Below are positions 7,877 to 16,821 of a stretch of 64,000 nucleotides of DNA, piece after piece. Origin of the DNA: Streptomyces sp. NBC_01335 (GTDB lineage: Bacteria; Actinomycetota; Actinomycetes; Streptomycetales; Streptomycetaceae); contig NZ_CP108370.1 in NCBI RefSeq assembly GCF_035953295.1, positions 8,140,034 through 8,204,033 of the forward strand, given 5' to 3'. A program made the position numbers and the translations under genes. The notes beneath the pieces are model-generated. The model saw only the letters and a program-made list of their open reading frames with translations. It made no database searches and was not told where the DNA came from. Each line of letters opens with the position of its first letter. The stretch's first letter is position 1.

Positions 7877-9502
7877 TCAGCGCCCCGACGTCTTCAGGAA
7901 GACCGGGTTGGTGAGGGCGGCCATCGGGCCGAACATCAGGGCGTCGCCCATGGTGTTGCCCTGCCCCGCCGAACCGTTCGCCATCGGGTGGCGGACCTCG
8001 GCGCGCACGTACGCGGCGAGCGACGTGGTCGTACGCCACACCACCGTGCCCGCGCCCTCGGCGCTCAGCGACTCCTGGTGCATCTGGCCCTCGTCGGTGA
8101 TGAAGCGGACCGTGCCGTTCGGTACGCCCTTCACGTCCAGGCGGACGTCCACCGGCGCTTCGGCCGGTGCCTCGATGGTCTCGCCGATCCCGGCCTGCCG
8201 TGCGTCGCCGCTCACGGTGAAGGTCAGCTCCACCGCGGCGGACTCGGCGATCCAGCTGCGCCCGGCGCGGATACCGTCCATGACCGAGTCGGTTCGCAGG
8301 TCGTCGGCGAGCACCACGTTGTGCGGCAGGCCGATGACCTGCGGGGCGCTGTGGGCGTCGCTGTTGCCCATGGCCGGCAGCGGGCGGCCGCCCGAGCGCA
8401 CCGCCTCACCGATCTTCTGGTCCCAGGTGCTGACGGCGTGCTCGTCGTCGTACGTCCACGGGCCGGTCCACACCTCGGTGGCGTCCGCGTCGTCGAAGCC
8501 GAACTTCCACTGGCTCGCCACGTACGCGCAGTACATGTGGGCGGGCACCACGAGGCCACCGCCGCGGCGCACCTGACGGGCGAAGCGGGGGAAGGCGTCG
8601 TCGCGGTTGCGGTAGCGCCAGTCGATCCACTCGCCGGGGGGCAGGCCGAGGGCGAGCCAGTGGCCGTTGCGGGTGGTGACCTCCTCACCGGTGATGATCA
8701 GCAGGTCGGAACCGGCGTGCTCGCCCCACACCGCGTGAGCGGACGAGGTGTTGTGGTCGGTGGAGACCATGAAGTCCAGCCCCGCGTCGCGCGCACCGGC
8801 CGCCACCTCGGCGGGCAGGCGCTTGCCGTCGGAGTGGACCGTGTGCAGGTGGCAGTCGCCCCGGTACCAGGCACGGCCGCGGCCCCTGGCCCGCTGCGGT
8901 GGGAAGCTGCGGGGAGCGGCCGGGCCGGGCTCGCCGTAGGTGAGGGTCACCTGGACCTGGTAGTTCAGCCCCTGCGGCGCGACCTGGTACGGCCCGAGCA
9001 CGATGTGCCAGGTGCCGCGGCCGACCTTGCCCGGCAGATACCCCGGCGTGGCCTCGCTGTTGCTGATCTCGAAGGAGGTACGCGAACCGCCGGACCAGCC
9101 CCGGAAGCCGCGCCCGCCCAGCCCGATGCCGCGCTCGTCGAAGATGCCGATGTCGCAGGAGTTGCCGGGCGTGCCGGAGGGGACCGCTGGCTTGTCGTAC
9201 GCGTACGACACGGCGATCTTCCGCACACCGGACGGCACCTCGACGGGGAGGTGGACGAAGTCGGCCACGCCGGTGGCCAGATGGCCACTGATGACGTGCG
9301 TCGTCTCCGAACCCTGCGGGGCCGGCTCCGCCGCCTGGGCCGACGGGGCGAACGTCATCGGAGCGAGGGTGAGGGCAGCCGCACCGGCGACGCCCGCCGC
9401 CAGCAGCCCGCGGCGCCCCGGCCCGCCCCCGGGTCCGCCGGTCCGCCCGGCGTCGGGGTGGAGGATGTCCACCTGGTGCTCGCAGTGTCCGTCAAGGCAC
9501 AT
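7877..9502 (-). CDS. Tat-exported CehA/McbA-family PHP metallohydrolase
   Basis: A 541-residue protein. The ATG at 9502 follows a TGAGGACG ribosome site; a longer in-frame extension upstream is not convincing. The N-terminus is a twin-arginine signal ('GPGRRGLLAAGVAGAAALT', arginines at about 31-32) cut near 'AQAAEP'. A beta-rich N-terminal domain of about 150 residues precedes the PHP domain with 'DCHLHTVHSDG' near 217, 'VSTDHNTSSAH' near 249, 'TGEEVTTRNGH', and 'AMGNSDAHS' near 378, which supply the metal ligands. CehA and McbA hydrolyse carbaryl, but most relatives are of unknown specificity and are often described as phosphoesterases. It acts outside the membrane. It is divergent from the ROK gene at 9973 and convergent with the GH25/GH38 remnant. 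Confidence 0.87.
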   Translation of the reverse strand: MCLDGHCEHQVDILHPDAGRTGGPGGGPGRRGLLAAGVAGAAALTLAPMTFAPSAQAAEPAPQGSETTHVISGHLATGVADFVHLPVEVPSGVRKIAVSYAYDKPAVPSGTPGNSCDIGIFDERGIGLGGRGFRGWSGGSRTSFEISNSEATPGYLPGKVGRGTWHIVLGPYQVAPQGLNYQVQVTLTYGEPGPAAPRSFPPQRARGRGRAWYRGDCHLHTVHSDGKRLPAEVAAGARDAGLDFMVSTDHNTSSAHAVWGEHAGSDLLIITGEEVTTRNGHWLALGLPPGEWIDWRYRNRDDAFPRFARQVRRGGGLVVPAHMYCAYVASQWKFGFDDADATEVWTGPWTYDDEHAVSTWDQKIGEAVRSGGRPLPAMGNSDAHSAPQVIGLPHNVVLADDLRTDSVMDGIRAGRSWIAESAAVELTFTVSGDARQAGIGETIEAPAEAPVDVRLDVKGVPNGTVRFITDEGQMHQESLSAEGAGTVVWRTTTSLAAYVRAEVRHPMANGSAGQGNTMGDALMFGPMAALTNPVFLKTSGR

Positions 9503-9972
9503 GGTCGTCCTCAGCAAAGTGTGTTCTGGTGAGGGCCGTCCCGGGACAGCCCCTGAAATCCGCTTGCATTCCGACTCTTGGCGATCTTCGTGAACACGGT
9601 GTGGCCCCGGCGTGACAGGGCGAGGTATCGACGGTGGCGGAAGCGCGCCGGAGCCGAGGGCCGAAAAGGGCCGGAGGGTGGTCGTCGCGGCCCGGGCGGG
9701 AATCGGCGGGCCGTGGATCAGAGGGCCGCGACGACCGGGGCGGCGTCGGCCGCGAGCGTCGGCCCGGCCCGGGTGTCGTGGGGTGCAGTGCAACGACGGC
9801 GCGTGCTCGCTGTCGGAATCCTGCTGGGTGTCGAACGAAAAGAGGAGGGTGTGGAGCACCTTTTCGACCATCGACAACTGAAAGAAGAAGTAGTTCCCGG
9901 GGTTTGCGGGAAACAGAAAGGGACGTTTCGCCAACGACGGGTAGAACTGGAGCTTGCCACTATCATCGGCCC
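9503..9972. other. Divergent intergenic region, PHP gene / ROK gene
   Basis: A 470-bp gap between two divergent starts. The right end (9830-9972) is distinctly richer in A and T and in purines than its surroundings and probably holds the ROK promoter. Reading frames crossing the region look like shadow frames. No convincing operator palindrome was found by eye. Confidence 0.5.
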
Positions 9973-11130
9973 ATGGATGTGGCTTCCGATCGCTCCTCAC
10001 CCCGCAACAGAACCAGGGAAGAAATCTTCCGGGTCATTCAGGGCGGCGGTGCGCTCACGCGTGCGCAACTCGTGGACGCCACCGGTCTGTCCCGGAGCAC
10101 CGTCAATCACGCGGTCTCCCGGCTCATCGCCGAGGAGCGGGTGAGGGAGGAGGACCCGGAGGCGAAGGGGCCGGGGAGCGGCAGCGGACGCCCGGCGGGC
10201 GTGCTGAGATGCGTTCCCGGCGGGTCCAGTTCGGCGGCGCTCGACTTCGGGCACACCCACATCAAGGTCGCCGTCGTCGACGACACGGGCCGGATGCTGG
10301 CCCAACGGCGTGCCGACCTGGACGTCGACCTGTGCGCGTCCGAGGCCATGGACGCGGCGGCGGACATGCTCGCGGAACTCCGCGGCGAGCATGCCGTCGA
10401 CGACCTCTCGACGGTGGTCGCGGGGATCCCGGGACCGCTCGACTCCGCCACCGGGCTGGTGCGGTCGCCCACCATCCTCTCCAGCTGGGTCGGTCTCGAC
10501 CCCGGGAAGGAACTCGAACGCCGACTGGGCCTGCGGGTGCACGTCGAGAACGACGCCGTGCTCGGGGCCTACGGCGAACTGCGCTGCGGCGCCGGCCAGG
10601 GCTACTCCGACTTTCTGTACGTGAAGGCGTCCCACGGCATCGGCGCGGGGATGGTGCTCGGCGGCGAGCCGTACCGGGGAGCTCTGGGCATCGCCGGGGA
10701 GATCGGCCACACGCCGCTGCCCGGCTACACGGAGCTGTGCCGGTGCGGCCGACGCGGCTGCCTGGAGGCGGTGGTCTCGGTCGAGTCCGTCAAGGCGCAG
10801 ATCGCCCACACCCATCCCAGCCTGGGCTCCGGCGTCTCCTTCGGGGACCGGCCGGACGATCCGACCACCTGGCGGATCCTGAACGACGCGGGCCGCATCC
10901 TGGGCGAGGTCCTCTCCGTGCTGAGCAACCTGCTCAACCCGGCGGCGGTCATCATCGGCGGCGAGCTCGGCGCCGCCGGCGGCGCGCTCCTGGAGGGGGT
11001 GGCGGCGACGGTGCACCGCAGCGCCCAGCCCGCCATCGCCGCGTCCCTCGACATCCTCCCCGCCCAGCTGGGCAGGGACGCGGAGCTGATCGGCGCGGCG
11101 GCGCTCGCCGCCGCGTTCGCGCGGGGGTGA
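9973..11130 (+). CDS. ROK-family transcriptional regulator
   Basis: A 385-residue regulator from ATG 9973 (MDVASDRSSPRN). Residues 12-65 are a winged helix-turn-helix ('GGALTRAQLVDATGLSRSTV'), followed by the actin-like ROK domain with the phosphate-1 loop 'ALDFGHTHIKVAVVDD', 'AGIPGPLD', 'VENDAVLGAYGE' and the zinc-binding signature 'CRCGRRGCLEAVVS' near residue 255. ROK repressors of this layout bind sugars or sugar phosphates and control nearby catabolic genes. It is divergent from the PHP gene, and is followed 409 bp later by a second ROK gene and a sugar importer, either of which could be its target. The substrate motif ExGH is present as 'GEIGHTPL', so ligand binding is probably intact. 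Confidence 0.9.
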   Translation: MDVASDRSSPRNRTREEIFRVIQGGGALTRAQLVDATGLSRSTVNHAVSRLIAEERVREEDPEAKGPGSGSGRPAGVLRCVPGGSSSAALDFGHTHIKVAVVDDTGRMLAQRRADLDVDLCASEAMDAAADMLAELRGEHAVDDLSTVVAGIPGPLDSATGLVRSPTILSSWVGLDPGKELERRLGLRVHVENDAVLGAYGELRCGAGQGYSDFLYVKASHGIGAGMVLGGEPYRGALGIAGEIGHTPLPGYTELCRCGRRGCLEAVVSVESVKAQIAHTHPSLGSGVSFGDRPDDPTTWRILNDAGRILGEVLSVLSNLLNPAAVIIGGELGAAGGALLEGVAATVHRSAQPAIAASLDILPAQLGRDAELIGAAALAAAFARG

Positions 11131-11151
11131 CCGACCGGGAGCCGAAGCTCA

Positions 11152-11165
11152 TGGGAGCGCTCCCG
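11152..11165. promoter_or_regulatory. LacI/CebR-like operator TGGGAGCGCTCCCG
   Basis: The 14-bp sequence differs in one terminal base from TGGGAGCGCTCCCA, the operator bound by CebR and related LacI-family repressors in Streptomyces. It starts 22 bp after the first ROK stop codon and has no intact gene close downstream. It may belong to a lost glycosidase gene or be a chance palindrome. Confidence 0.45.
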
Positions 11166-11293
11166 CAAGCTCTTCGGGGGCCCAGGTCCCGACACGCGGC
11201 GACTTTGTCCATCAGCGGCTTCGTGAACGGCACGTGGGCAGAACCGGATTCGGCGTCGGCGACGATCACGTCCGGTGACCTCCCCGGCCGGCG

Positions 11294-11322
11294 CGGGTGC
11301 GGCCAGGCGCTGGCCGCACCCG
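11294..11322. terminator. Hairpin terminator, 13-bp perfect stem, 3-nt loop
   Basis: CGGGTGCGGCCAG (11294-11306) is followed by GCG and its exact reverse complement (11310-11322). A stem this long and GC-rich, placed between two same-strand genes, would isolate the first ROK gene from the second. Confidence 0.75.
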
Positions 11323-11539
11323 CCGGTGGAGAGCCCTCGTGTCCCGGTCGCTTCGGTGGACGAGGCCGCACTCCGGACGAACGAGGTCATCCAGCAGGGG
11401 CTTTGTCCTCGGAGCGGAAAAAGTCTGCGCGAATCGACGCACGACTTCTTCACGGCCGTGCCGTTGACTGCTACGTTCCACCGAAAGCCGGCTCCGCAAG
11501 TCCGGTGCAGTCAGGCCGAGTTGTGGCGAGGAGGGACAC

Positions 11540-12730
11540 GTGAGACGCATGACCGAACGACCGGCGAACGCCCACCAGGCCCACCTGCTGAGGCTGTTGC
11601 GCGACCACGGTCCCCAGTCCCGGGCGCGACTCGGCGAACAGGTCGACCTCTCGCGATCGAGACTGGCCGTGGAGGTGGACCGGCTCCTGGAGACCGGGCT
11701 CGTGGCCGCCGACGGCCTCGCCGCCTCGCGCGGCGGGCGCCGGTCCCACAACGTCCGGCTCGCACCGGGGCTCCGCTTCCTCGGTGTCGACATCGGGGCG
11801 ACCTCGGTCGACGTCGCCGTCACCAACGCCGAACTGGAGGTACTCGGTCACCTCAACCGGCCCATGGACGTACGCGAGGGCCCCGTCGCGGTCTTCGAGC
11901 ACGTGCTGGATCTGGCGGCGGAGCTGAGGAAATCGGGACTCGCCGATGGCTTCGACGGCGCCGGCGTCGGAGTGCCCGGACCGGTCAGCTTTCCCGAGGG
12001 TGTTCCGGTCGCACCGCCCATCATGCCCGGCTGGGACGGCTTCCCCGTGCGGGAGGTACTCGGCCAGGAACTCGGCTGCCCGGTCATGGTCGACAACGAC
12101 GTGAACCTGATGGCCATGGGGGAGCGGCACGCGGGCGTGGCCCGCTCGGTGACCGACTTCCTCTGCGTCAAGATCGGAACCGGCATCGGGTGCGGCATCG
12201 TCGCCGGCGGTGAGGTCCACCGCGGGGTGACGGGCAGCGCCGGGGACATCGGGCACATCCAGGCGGTCCCCGGCGGCCGGCCGTGCACCTGCGGCAACCG
12301 GGGCTGTCTGGAAGCGCACTTCGGCGGTGCGGCGCTCGCCCGCGACGCGACCGAAGCGGCCCAGCAGGGCCTGTCGGCCGACCTCGCGGCCCGGCTCGCG
12401 GCGAAAGGCACCCTCACGGGCGTCGACGTCGCAGCCGCCGCGGCCGCGGGGGACGCCATCGCGCTCGATCTGATCCGCGCGGGCGGAACCCACGTCGGGC
12501 AGGTCATCGCCGGGCTCGTCTCCTTCTTCAACCCCGGCCTGGTGGTGATCGGCGGCGGAGTGACCGGCCTCGGCCACACCCTGCTCGCGGCCATCCGCAC
12601 CCAGGTCTACCGCCAGTCGCTGCCCCTGGCGACCGGCAACCTGCCGATCGTCCTCGGAGAACTGGGCCACGACGCCGGAGTCATCGGTGCCGCCCGGCTC
12701 ATCAGCGATCACCTCTTCTCACCCGCGTAG
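11540..12730 (+). CDS. ROK-family transcriptional regulator (importer-linked)
   Basis: A 396-residue regulator. The GTG at 11540 is 5 bases after AGGAGG; the ATG at 11549 is too far from it. Residues 10-65 form the winged HTH ('LRDHGPQSRARLGEQVDLSR'). The ROK domain shows 'GVDIGATSVDVAVTN', 'GVGVPGPVSFPEG', 'VDNDVNLMAMGE', 'GTGIGCGIVAGGEVHRG', 'GDIGHIQ' and the zinc motif 'CTCGNRGCLEAHFGG' near residue 250. It lies upstream of and on the same strand as the importer genes, separated by 376 bp of low-complexity DNA, so it is the best candidate for the repressor of the importer operon. The ligand is likely to be the imported sugar or its phosphate; that is inference. Confidence 0.9.
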   Translation: MRRMTERPANAHQAHLLRLLRDHGPQSRARLGEQVDLSRSRLAVEVDRLLETGLVAADGLAASRGGRRSHNVRLAPGLRFLGVDIGATSVDVAVTNAELEVLGHLNRPMDVREGPVAVFEHVLDLAAELRKSGLADGFDGAGVGVPGPVSFPEGVPVAPPIMPGWDGFPVREVLGQELGCPVMVDNDVNLMAMGERHAGVARSVTDFLCVKIGTGIGCGIVAGGEVHRGVTGSAGDIGHIQAVPGGRPCTCGNRGCLEAHFGGAALARDATEAAQQGLSADLAARLAAKGTLTGVDVAAAAAAGDAIALDLIRAGGTHVGQVIAGLVSFFNPGLVVIGGGVTGLGHTLLAAIRTQVYRQSLPLATGNLPIVLGELGHDAGVIGAARLISDHLFSPA

Positions 12731-12764
12731 GGCGTTCCCCGCCAACGGCCCCCGGTACAGCGCA

Positions 12765-12900
12765 CCGCACCGCCCGCACCGCCCGCACTGCTCGCACCGC
12801 CCGCACTGCTCGCACGGCCCGTACCGCCCGACCAGCACTGCCCGCTCGCCGGCACTGCCCGTACTGCCCGGCACCGCTCGTACCGCCCGCCCGGCACAGC
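12765..12900. repeat. Low-complexity CACCGCCCGCACTGCTCG repeats
   Basis: An 18-bp unit occurs twice without mismatch (12777-12794, 12795-12812) and continues as degenerate 'accgcccg' and 'cactgcccg' copies to about 12900. With the flanks it fills the gap between the ROK regulator and the importer ATPase. The reading frames through it have a repetitive composition not seen in real proteins here. The promoter of the importer operon must lie within or beside it. Confidence 0.8.
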
Positions 12901-13106
12901 TCCGTACGTTCCGCGCGCCTTTGCACGTTCCGCACAGGCCACCGCCGCTCCGTACCACCCGTACCGCGAGCCACCGCATCGCCGTTCCGCCGCGATCCGC
13001 ACAGCGCGACCTCGTACCGCGCCCGCATGCCCGAATCCGACCCGACCCGTCACGTCCAGGTGCTCCAGTCCTGACCGAGGCCGTACGTCTGCCGAGGGGA
13101 ACCCAC

Positions 13107-14624
13107 ATGGCACTCCAGCCACCGCTGCTCCACATGTCCGGCATCACCAAGTCGTTCCCCGGTGTCCGCGCCCTGGACGGCGTCGACCTGGAGGTCCAGG
13201 CCGGCGAGGTGCACTGCCTGCTCGGCCAGAACGGTGCGGGCAAGTCCACCCTGATCAAGGTTCTCGCGGGTGCCCACCAGCCCGACACCGGCACCATCCA
13301 CTGGCGCGGCGAGGCCGTGACCCTGCGCTCGCCCATCGCCGCCATGCGTCTCGGCATCGCCACCATCTACCAGGAACTCGACCTGGTGGAGCACCTGTCG
13401 GTCGCCGAGAACATCCACCTCGGCCACGAGCCGACCACCGCCGGGTTCGTGGTCAGGGGCCGAGCCGCCCGCACCTCGTCCACCGAACTCCTGCGGCGTC
13501 TGGGCCACCCCGAGATCGACCCCGCCCGGCTCGTCGGAGAACTGCCGGCCGCACAGCAGCAGATCGTGTCGATGGCCCGCGCGCTCTCCCACGACGTCCG
13601 CCTCATCGTCATGGACGAGCCGTCCGCCGCCCTCGACCCGGACGAGGTCGACAACCTGTTCCGGATCGTCGGGGCGCTCACCGCGGAAGGTGTGTCGGTG
13701 GTCTACATCTCGCACCGCCTGGAGGAGATCCGCCGCATCGGCGACCGGGTGACCGTGCTCAAGGACGGCCGGGCGGTCGCGGGCGGACTGCCCGCGGACT
13801 CCACCCCGACCCACGACATCGTCGCCCTGATGACCGGGCGGAACGTCGAGTACGTCTTCCCCCGGCGGCCACCGTCCCCGCCCGACGGGCCTCCGGTCCT
13901 GGAGCTGCGCGGGCTCGCCCGCGCAGGCGAGTTCGCGCCGCTGGACCTCACCGTCCGCCCCGGCGAGATCGTGGGACTCGCCGGGCTCGTCGGCTCCGGC
14001 CGCTCCGAGATCCTGGAGACCCTCTACGGCGCCCGCAGACCGACGTCCGGACAGGTATGCGTCGACGGAGCGCCGTTGCGGCCGGGCAGTGTGCGCGCGG
14101 CGGTCCGGGCCGGCATCGGCCTCGCCCCCGAGGAGCGCAAGGCGCAGGCGCTGCTGATGCTGGAGTCCGTCACCCGCAACGTCTCCCTCTCCACGCTCTC
14201 CCGCTTCTCCCGCGCCGGCTGGCTCGACCGCCGCGGAGAACGGGAAGCCGCCCGCGCGGCCACCCGTGAACTGTCCCTGCGCCCCGACAACCCCTCGGTG
14301 CCCGTCCGCACCCTCTCCGGCGGAAACCAGCAGAAGGCCGTACTCGCCCGCTGGCTGCTGCGCGGCTGCCGCGTGCTGCTGCTCGACGAACCGACCCGGG
14401 GCGTCGACGTCGGAGCCCGCGCCGAGCTGTACGCGGTGGTGCGGCGGCTGGCCGACGAAGGACTCGCGGTGCTGCTCGTGTCCAGCGAGGTCCCCGAAGT
14501 ACTGGGCCTCGCCGACCGCGTGCTGGTGCTGCGCGAAGGCCGTGTCGTGCACGAGGCCCCGGCCCGCGAGCTCGACGAACACCGCGTACTCGACATCGTT
14601 CTGGAAGGAAGCCCGGCATCATGA
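13107..14624 (+). CDS. Sugar ABC importer, tandem ATP-binding protein (RbsA/XylG type)
   Basis: A 505-residue ATPase from ATG 13107 with a GAGGGGA site. It contains two nucleotide-binding domains. The first has Walker A 'LLGQNGAGKST' near residue 38, signature 'LPAAQQQIVSMARAL', Walker B 'LIVMDEPSAALD'. The second, from about residue 265, has a degenerate Walker A region ('GLVGSGRSEIL'), signature 'LSGGNQQKAVLARWL' and Walker B 'VLLLDEPTRGVDVG'. This tandem layout defines CUT2-type importers for ribose, xylose, galactose, inositol and similar substrates. It overlaps the permease start by 4 bases (ATGA), so the genes are translationally coupled. The first signature reads LPAAQQQ rather than LSxGxQQ, as in many CUT2 proteins. 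Confidence 0.95.
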   Translation: MALQPPLLHMSGITKSFPGVRALDGVDLEVQAGEVHCLLGQNGAGKSTLIKVLAGAHQPDTGTIHWRGEAVTLRSPIAAMRLGIATIYQELDLVEHLSVAENIHLGHEPTTAGFVVRGRAARTSSTELLRRLGHPEIDPARLVGELPAAQQQIVSMARALSHDVRLIVMDEPSAALDPDEVDNLFRIVGALTAEGVSVVYISHRLEEIRRIGDRVTVLKDGRAVAGGLPADSTPTHDIVALMTGRNVEYVFPRRPPSPPDGPPVLELRGLARAGEFAPLDLTVRPGEIVGLAGLVGSGRSEILETLYGARRPTSGQVCVDGAPLRPGSVRAAVRAGIGLAPEERKAQALLMLESVTRNVSLSTLSRFSRAGWLDRRGEREAARAATRELSLRPDNPSVPVRTLSGGNQQKAVLARWLLRGCRVLLLDEPTRGVDVGARAELYAVVRRLADEGLAVLLVSSEVPEVLGLADRVLVLREGRVVHEAPARELDEHRVLDIVLEGSPAS

Positions 14625-15640
14625 CGCAGCACGCCTCCCCGCCCCGCGACAGCACCGACAAGGCGCAACCGGCCGGCACCCTCCCCGCCTGGCGCTTCCT
14701 GGTGGCCCGCGCCGACATCCGTACCCTTTCGCTGGTCGGCGTGCTGCTCGCCCTCGTCGTCGTCGGCGGCATCACCAAACCGGACGAGTTCCTGGACACC
14801 CAGAACCTTCAACTCGTCCTCACCCAGGCATCGGTGATCGGCGTCGTCACGGTCGGCATGACCTTCGTCATCACCTCCGGCGGCATCGACCTCTCGGTCG
14901 GCGCGATCGTGGCCCTCGCCTCGGTCTGGGCGACCACGGTGGCCACTCAGGAGTTCGGTTTCCTGGGCATCCTCGTCACGGCGCTGCTCGTCGGCGTCGG
15001 ATGCGGACTCGTCAACGGGGTGCTCATCTCCTTCGGCCGCATGGTCCCGTTCATCGCCACCCTCGCCATGCTCGCCTCGGCCCGCGGGCTCGCGCTCCAG
15101 ATCACCGACGGCAAGACCCAGATCGTCACCGTCGACGGGCTCCTCGGCCTCGGCGAGCGGGACTCGTACGTACTCGGCATCCCGCCCCTCGTCCTGGTGT
15201 TCGCAGCCGTGACGGTCGTCGGCTGGCTGGTGCTCAACCGCACCACCTTCGGCCGCCGTACGATCGCCGTCGGCGGCAACGCCGAGGCGGCCCGGCTCGC
15301 CGGCATCGACGTACGCCGCCAGCGGCTCTACCTCTACCTGCTGTCCGGACTGTGCTGCGGCATCGCCGCCTTCATGCTGATCATCCTCTCCGGGTCCGGA
15401 CAGAACACCAACGGCAATCTCTACGAACTCGACGCCATCGCGGCCGCGATCATCGGCGGAACCCTGCTCAGCGGGGGGCGCGGCACCATCACCGGCTCCG
15501 TGCTCGGCGTCCTGATCTTCACCACGATCACCAACATCTTCGCCCTGAACAACCTGCAGAGCGACGTCCAGCAGATTGCCAAGGGCGCGATCATCGTCGC
15601 CGCGGTGCTCGTCCAGCGCCGCACCGCGAGCACGACCTGA
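14621..15640 (+). CDS. Sugar ABC importer permease (RbsC/XylH type)
   Basis: A 339-residue integral membrane protein beginning at ATG 14621, overlapping the ATPase stop. After a cytoplasmic N-terminus of about 30 residues there are eight to ten hydrophobic segments and the CUT2 permease hallmarks 'FVITSGGIDLSVGAIVALAS' and 'AIIGGTLLSGGRGTITGSVL'. It would form the homodimeric channel for the importer whose ATPase precedes and whose binding lipoprotein follows (18 bp gap). A gene order of ATPase-permease-binding protein is common for Streptomyces CUT2 operons. Only one permease gene is present, as expected when it forms a homodimer. Confidence 0.95.
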   Translation: MTQHASPPRDSTDKAQPAGTLPAWRFLVARADIRTLSLVGVLLALVVVGGITKPDEFLDTQNLQLVLTQASVIGVVTVGMTFVITSGGIDLSVGAIVALASVWATTVATQEFGFLGILVTALLVGVGCGLVNGVLISFGRMVPFIATLAMLASARGLALQITDGKTQIVTVDGLLGLGERDSYVLGIPPLVLVFAAVTVVGWLVLNRTTFGRRTIAVGGNAEAARLAGIDVRRQRLYLYLLSGLCCGIAAFMLIILSGSGQNTNGNLYELDAIAAAIIGGTLLSGGRGTITGSVLGVLIFTTITNIFALNNLQSDVQQIAKGAIIVAAVLVQRRTASTT

Positions 15641-15657
15641 GGAAGGGGTTCACCGCC

Positions 15658-16698
15658 ATGTCACACCTCACGAGCCGCAGAGGGCTGCTCTTCGGGAGCG
15701 CCGCCATATCCGCAGGAGCGCTGCTCACCGGTTGCACGAGCAACGAGAGCAAGGACGAGAAGCCCGCCGCCGCCGAGCGGCCGGCCGCCGACGACCAGCC
15801 CGGCAAGCCGGTCACCATCGGGTTCGCCGGCCCCCAGGCCGACCACGGCTGGCTCAACGCGATCAACGACAACGCCAAGAGCCGCGCCAAGAAGTACTCG
15901 GACGTCACCCTGGAGATCACCGAGGGCTCCAACGACACCGCCGCGCAGATAGGCCAGATCGAGACCCTGATCAACAAGAAGGTCGACGTCCTGGTGATCC
16001 TGCCCGCGGACGGCAAGGCCCTCACCCAGGTCGGGCTGAAGGCGATGCGCGCCGGCATTCCGGTGATCAACCTGGACCGGATCTTCAACACCCCTCAGGC
16101 GTACCGCTGCTGGATCGGCGGCGACAACTACGGCATGGGCTTCAACGCCGGTCACTACATCGGCGAGAAGCTCAAGGGCAAGTCCGGCGCCCACGTCGTC
16201 GAGCTCGCCGGTCTGGACAACCTGGAGCTGACCAAGCAGCGCACCCAGGGCTTCGACGACGCCCTCAAGAACTACCCGAACGTCGAGAAGGTCGCCCGCC
16301 AGGCCGCCGACTTCACCGTCGAGTCCGGTCAGGCCAAGATGGCCCAGCTCCTCCAGGCGCAGTCGAAGATCGACGCCCTGTGGAACCACGACGACGACCA
16401 GGGCGTCGGCGCCCTGCGCGCCATCGAACAGGCCGGGCGCGACGAATTCCTGATGGTCGGTGGCGCCGGGGCGCTCTCCGCCTTCGAGGTGATCAAGCAG
16501 GACAGCGGGGTCCTGAAGGCGACCGTGCTGTACCCGCCGACGATGGCCGCCTCGGCCGTCGACCTGGCCCGCGCTCTCGGCCAGGCCAAGGGGGTCGGCG
16601 GCCTCGCCGAGTACGAGATCCCCTCGTCGATCACGCTCTACTCCGCCGTCGTCGACAAGGACAACGTCGACCAGTACATGCCCACCGGCTTCCGCTGA
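15658..16698 (+). CDS. Sugar-binding lipoprotein of the ABC importer
   Basis: A 346-residue lipoprotein from ATG 15658 with a GGAAGGGG ribosome site. The N-terminus has a twin-arginine type leader ('SRRGLLFGSAAISAGALLTG') ending in a lipobox cysteine at residue 26, then an acidic Ala/Pro-rich linker. From about residue 55 the type-I periplasmic binding fold appears: 'VTIGFAGPQADHGWLNAIND', 'QIGQIETLINKKVDVLVILP', 'GIPVINLDRIF', 'IGGDNYGMGFNAGHYIGEKL', 'DALWNHDDDQGVGALRAIEQ'. This is the ribose/xylose/inositol clade. It would capture the substrate outside the membrane and hand it to the permease. A 15-bp inverted repeat follows the stop codon. Confidence 0.93.
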   Translation: MSHLTSRRGLLFGSAAISAGALLTGCTSNESKDEKPAAAERPAADDQPGKPVTIGFAGPQADHGWLNAINDNAKSRAKKYSDVTLEITEGSNDTAAQIGQIETLINKKVDVLVILPADGKALTQVGLKAMRAGIPVINLDRIFNTPQAYRCWIGGDNYGMGFNAGHYIGEKLKGKSGAHVVELAGLDNLELTKQRTQGFDDALKNYPNVEKVARQAADFTVESGQAKMAQLLQAQSKIDALWNHDDDQGVGALRAIEQAGRDEFLMVGGAGALSAFEVIKQDSGVLKATVLYPPTMAASAVDLARALGQAKGVGGLAEYEIPSSITLYSAVVDKDNVDQYMPTGFR

Positions 16699-16705
16699 CG
16701 GGCCA

Positions 16706-16777
16706 GGCCGTGTCCGCGGCGTCCCGCCGCGCGCCCGGAAAGGGGCGCGGGCCCGGACGGATGCCGCGGACACGGCC
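16706..16777. repeat. Inverted repeat, 15-bp perfect arms, between importer and dehydrogenase
   Basis: GGCCGTGTCCGCGGC (16706-16720) pairs with its exact reverse complement at 16763-16777. The 42-nt interval is itself GC-rich and could fold. The position just after the binding-protein stop fits a 3' stabilising hairpin or a partial terminator that raises importer mRNA relative to the enzyme genes. Confidence 0.8.
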
Positions 16778-16821
16778 TCCGCACCCCCACGGATCTACGA
16801 AGAGGATGAGGAGGACCCACC

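Larger units (their letters stand above)
11131..11539. other. Intergenic region between the two ROK genes
   Basis: It holds the CebR-like palindrome (11152-11165), short protein-like stretches that could be gene debris, a strong terminator hairpin (11294-11322), and from 11350 a less GC-rich stretch with 'ttgact' and 'tacgtt' hexamers that may contain the promoter of the second ROK gene. No intact gene is seen. Confidence 0.5.

Noticed and set aside
9613..9972. N-terminal extensions of the ROK and PHP proteins into the divergent region
   Set aside because: The extensions overlap each other on opposite strands and lack protein-like composition; the chosen starts have ribosome sites or match where conserved domains begin.
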